A stretch of DNA of 64,000 nt from Halictus rubicundus. Taxonomy: Eukaryota; Arthropoda; Insecta; Hymenoptera; Halictidae. The notes under the pieces were generated by a model that worked only from the letters and a program-made list of their open reading frames with translations, was not told the origin of the DNA and ran no database searches. Below, piece after piece: positions 60,739 to 64,000 of this stretch. Each line of letters opens with the position of its first letter. The stretch's first letter is position 1. Where the stretch lies: assembly GCF_050948215.1 (NCBI RefSeq), contig NC_135151.1, forward strand, positions 11,882,220 to 11,946,219. Reading direction: 5' to 3'. The position numbers were made by a program, and so were the translations under genes.

Positions 60739-63700
60739 TCACGATTCTAATGTTGGAAAGAGTCTTGTTAGCACAAAATAAGCTACATCATAGTTACTCC
60801 AATACGTTGTATGTGCTGCTACCGTATATAGATAATTTCGTCCCAAACTTGCTCGAAGTACATAATCTAACCGTTGTGATAATTCTAATAATCATAAAAA
60901 TGTTTTCCATTAGTTTAATCCTTACGTAAAAATTAATGTTATTTAATAATGATTTTTATTTTTAAACAATATTAATATGATAATACTAACTACGTACATA
61001 CCTTGACCTGGTTGAATTGGGGTAGATGCATCTTCTTTAGCATTCCAACCAGCTCGTACTAAACCCCAAAGACTCCAACCTTTATCTGAAGTCCGATTAG
61101 ACATATCTGGATTCTCTTCTCTTTCATCTGTTTCTGTAATGACATATTTTAATATTATTTACATCTGTATGTCTTTGGAAAGTATTATTATCGTGAAGAA
61201 TTCCTGATATACCTGTAGGGGAGAATGTTTGGTCAGCCACACTTATTGGTGGAGGTGGTTGCTCCATCTGTTGACCTTCAACTTCTCCATAAGATGGTAT
61301 AAGAACTGGTTCAATTTTGCTATAACCTCTCTCTAAAAGTGGTTCCATTCTATAAGCTACAGGATCAGACCAGTGAAATATATTGTAAAATCTTTTGCAT
61401 AAACCTTGAGGCATCACATCAGTTCTATTCGATGGAGAACGAGTACGTAATGCAAGGAATACAGATAAGGGTGAACCCAAACAAAATAAATTCTCTATCT
61501 GCAATTGTGAAAATAATTATAATTTACAGTATTTAGACTTTTTCTGTTAAGTATTCGAGAATAATTATATTTACTGAAAATTGTAATCGTTGCAACAGAA
61601 CTTCCTGTGTTTCTGGAGATGGGGGTCTCGTATCTGGACCCATCCAACCTGTGACAATATCATAAACGATTACACATCCTAAAGAATGTGCTAAAATTGA
61701 AACTTTGCCTTTCCAGCCTGGATGTCGACTAGCAAACATAAAATATAGCCTGTTCAATTCTTTTTGTAAACCTGCTCTTACTTCTCCACCATAAAGAGGA
61801 CTAGTATAATAGAGTATATCCATTGCTGATGAATTTAACAAATGTCGAATACTTAGTACACTATAAGGTGTAATAGCTTCTACAATATCTAAAAGAATAT
61901 TTACGAGATGAAAAATTAATGTTATTTATCTAGGAAATATAGTGAATAACTTTACCTCCATCAAGCTTTAATGAGGATCGCCATTCAACAGGGAAAAATT
62001 CAACTCTATAATTGGAATTAGGAAAATATTTTTGCTTCAACCAGTCCACGCAATCTCTAAATCTGTAGAAATATTAAGTATATTACATTAAATATGTAAA
62101 GATTTATGCATAAAAACTTTATACATACGATGTTGTATTACGAATAATTTTTCCTGTATCTCTTTTTTGACCAATACCATGAACTACAAACACTATATGA
62201 TCAATATCATGAGGTTTGTCTTCCATTACTGCAGCAACTTTGTAACCTCTGCGTAATTGATAGCCTGTTGCTAAAATATTCAATACAAATGATATAATAT
62301 AATTTTATTTTATTTCATTATTACCAACAAAGAAAAATAAAATACATACTTTTTGCAAATCCCAACTTTGATGTGACACTGCGCATTAACTTACTATGTC
62401 TATATTCACTGTGTAATATAACATCATTTATGCTATGCCAATCGACATGAAATTCTGGAAAATGTTCTGTATGCAATACTAAAATAAAAATATTGAATTA
62501 GTACGCGTTTAACCGAAATAACAAACAATATAATTTACTTTGAATAAACAGTAATGCATAAAATTTTTTTAAAATTTATACTTTTATAAGGATGAGACAT
62601 GTCAGATGCTGAAGTAGATTGACTTGGAAGTTGTTTTTGAAAAAGATTTAGGTGAACTTCTTCTATGATTTTAGATTGTTCTGATTCTAAAGGTATCCAA
62701 GTACCATCATAATACCAAGTACCTCTCATAATTTCCCATTCTTCCCCTTTTGAAAATAAAAATTAATAATTATAAAATAGAAAAAACCAACTACTTAATC
62801 AACATTTTTATGTATTAGAGTTTCTATGATTAAAATATATAAAGTGTGAATAGTATATGCAAACATACCTGGACAATATATAGAAATACATTTCATTTTG
62901 TCAATTTCTACATCATACATTCCTCCTTTAACCACAATCTTTTCTATATGAGGCAAATTATTCAATGTATCAATATTACTACTAATTAAATCTTGATAAT
63001 TTCTCCAAGCATTTTCGATTCTTAAACTGTCGTATCCACAAAATTCTACCCATCTTTTGTCTACACCATCTCTATAAAACCAGCGTACTTGCATTGGTGT
63101 CAATAATTCTGCATATGTTAAATCATTTGCTACATCTTCCGTTTCTATCATCGAATTTTGTTCTTCGGTAACTTCTGCAGATTCTTGAAATATTAAGAAT
63201 TTAAATTATCATTACGTTTGATCTTGTAACAATAATTAAGTTATTAAATATTACATACTATTACATACTCGCAACTTTTGTTTCAAATTATACAAATTGT
63301 TCGGAATAATTCTATAAACATTAAAATTTAATTCTCAAATTAAAAAAGTTAATTATAATTTAAAGGACTTCTTTCTACAGTATTTGGAAATCCCTTTGAA
63401 ATTCGCGCGCATTTAATTAAATATTACTACACATAAATTATACACTACAAACGTTATACTTGTAATATTTTTGTGTAATTTTTACACGTTTAATCGCTTT
63501 TTTCGTATTGACATAAATACGTATGTACATATATTACGAATACTTTAAGCATATGGTTTGCTTCTCGTTCGAACATGTGAATTTACAAAATCAATTACTT
63601 GAAAGAAGTTAGAGTTCATACATATATGTAAATAATGTTTAGACTAATTATTAGAAGAATTTTAAATTACATTTATAATTTTACCTTCAAATTTTTGCAA

Positions 63701-63751
63701 TTCTAATGGAGTTTCGCTGAAGGGATCAACTTCGTTTTGGATATTAGACAT
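60739..63751 (-). CDS. PAPLA1: DDHD-domain phosphatidic-acid-preferring phospholipase A1 (PAPLA1/DDHD1-like)
   Basis: Ten exons join in phase on the minus strand: 63751-63685, 63183-62869, 62746-62582, 62478-62350, 62270-62129, 62062-61956, 61888-61575, 61498-61213, 61133-61002 and 60884-60739, giving 600 codons plus stop. Residues about 50-130 form a WWE-like module (MQVRWFYRDGVDKRWVEFCG, VVKGGMYDVEIDKM). Residues about 252-258 are VVHGIGQ, and the lipase serine is about Ser377 in ILAHSLGCVIVYD, the same AHSLGC/SHSLGC form as DDHD1 rather than DDHD2. The DDHD domain carries its metal-type residues in NIFHWSDPVAYRMEPL, QRLDYVL, AAHTTYW and NYDVAYF. The family cleaves phosphatidic acid on ER/Golgi or mitochondrial membranes; the Drosophila member acts in COPII-dependent secretion. 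At 600 residues it is shorter than human DDHD1, lacking a long N-terminal region; other start exons outside the window are possible. Confidence 0.94.
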
Positions 63752-64000
63752 CCTGTCAATAAATATCTTTCAGTTTATGCGATTACTAGAAAGAAAAACA
63801 CGACATCACAAGCCACATAAACGATGGGTGATCCGAGACAAGTGTTAAGAATCGTAACTTTTTTTAAAATGAGCATCAACCACTAACACATGCTTGTCAC
63901 TAATGCAAATTTATAATTATTACTTTTAAGTTTAAAATATCACTTTGTATTCATATGTGGTAATTCGGGCAATGTCGTTTCCGGTTAAAATAATGTAAAA
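63752..64000. other. PAPLA1 5' flank
   Basis: 5' UTR and promoter of PAPLA1 on the minus strand are expected here. No clear initiator, and no start of a divergent gene, is visible. Confidence 0.4.

Overview
The window reads as insect nuclear DNA. Genes are split by many GT-AG introns, the background is AT-rich, MITEs with TA target sites are frequent, and every recognisable protein is insect-like. A hymenopteran (ant, bee or wasp) is my best guess, but that is inference. Five protein-coding genes can be built exon by exon: the 3' part of a 26/29-kDa-type papain-family protease (29-1290, +); a complete eyes absent (eya) coding region (3651-12240, -, 8 coding exons, 529 codons); NF-YC (33421-34798, -, 5 exons, 323 codons); enhancer of rudimentary homolog (coding body 52321-53040, +); and a DDHD-domain phospholipase A1 of the PAPLA1/DDHD1 type (60739-63751, -, 10 exons, 600 codons). 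All exon joins were checked for reading phase.

Between the eya start codon and NF-YC lie about 18 kb without recognisable coding exons (12.25-30.8 kb). This stretch holds MITEs, a GC-rich CpG island (about 22.6-25.7 kb) and a candidate distal first exon of eya at 30819-30894.

From 35.4 to 51.1 kb, between NF-YC and ERH, lies the most unusual block. First comes a tandem array of roughly 185-bp units (35.4-37.9 kb). Next is a GC-rich segment with an initiator-like TCAGT run and a strong splice donor (37.99-38.26 kb). Then comes a 1.39-kb foldback element with near-identical arms. Last is a macrosatellite of five 1.9-2.3-kb units (40.57-51.13 kb) packed with short perfect hairpins. Several stems differ between units by paired, base-pair-preserving changes, which argues that the folded RNA (or its palindromic DNA) is what is conserved. 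This could be a long structured non-coding RNA gene, in layout reminiscent of tandem-repeat nuclear RNAs such as hsr-omega. That comparison is an analogy, not homology.

A second striking point is in eya. The conserved aspartate nucleophile of the HAD phosphatase motif I (W-D-L-D-E-T) is encoded as asparagine (W-N-L-D-E-T, codon 265), while the rest of the Eya domain is intact. This predicts a naturally phosphatase-dead Eya.

Mobile DNA is spread throughout: several TA-flanked palindromic MITE families (two shared between distant sites in the window), a 101-bp hAT-type MITE with a perfect 8-bp target duplication, a tRNA-like SINE-type fragment inside the 185-bp array, and a decayed Tc1-type transposase (58.8-59.6 kb). 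No CRISPR, rRNA or intact tRNA gene was seen.
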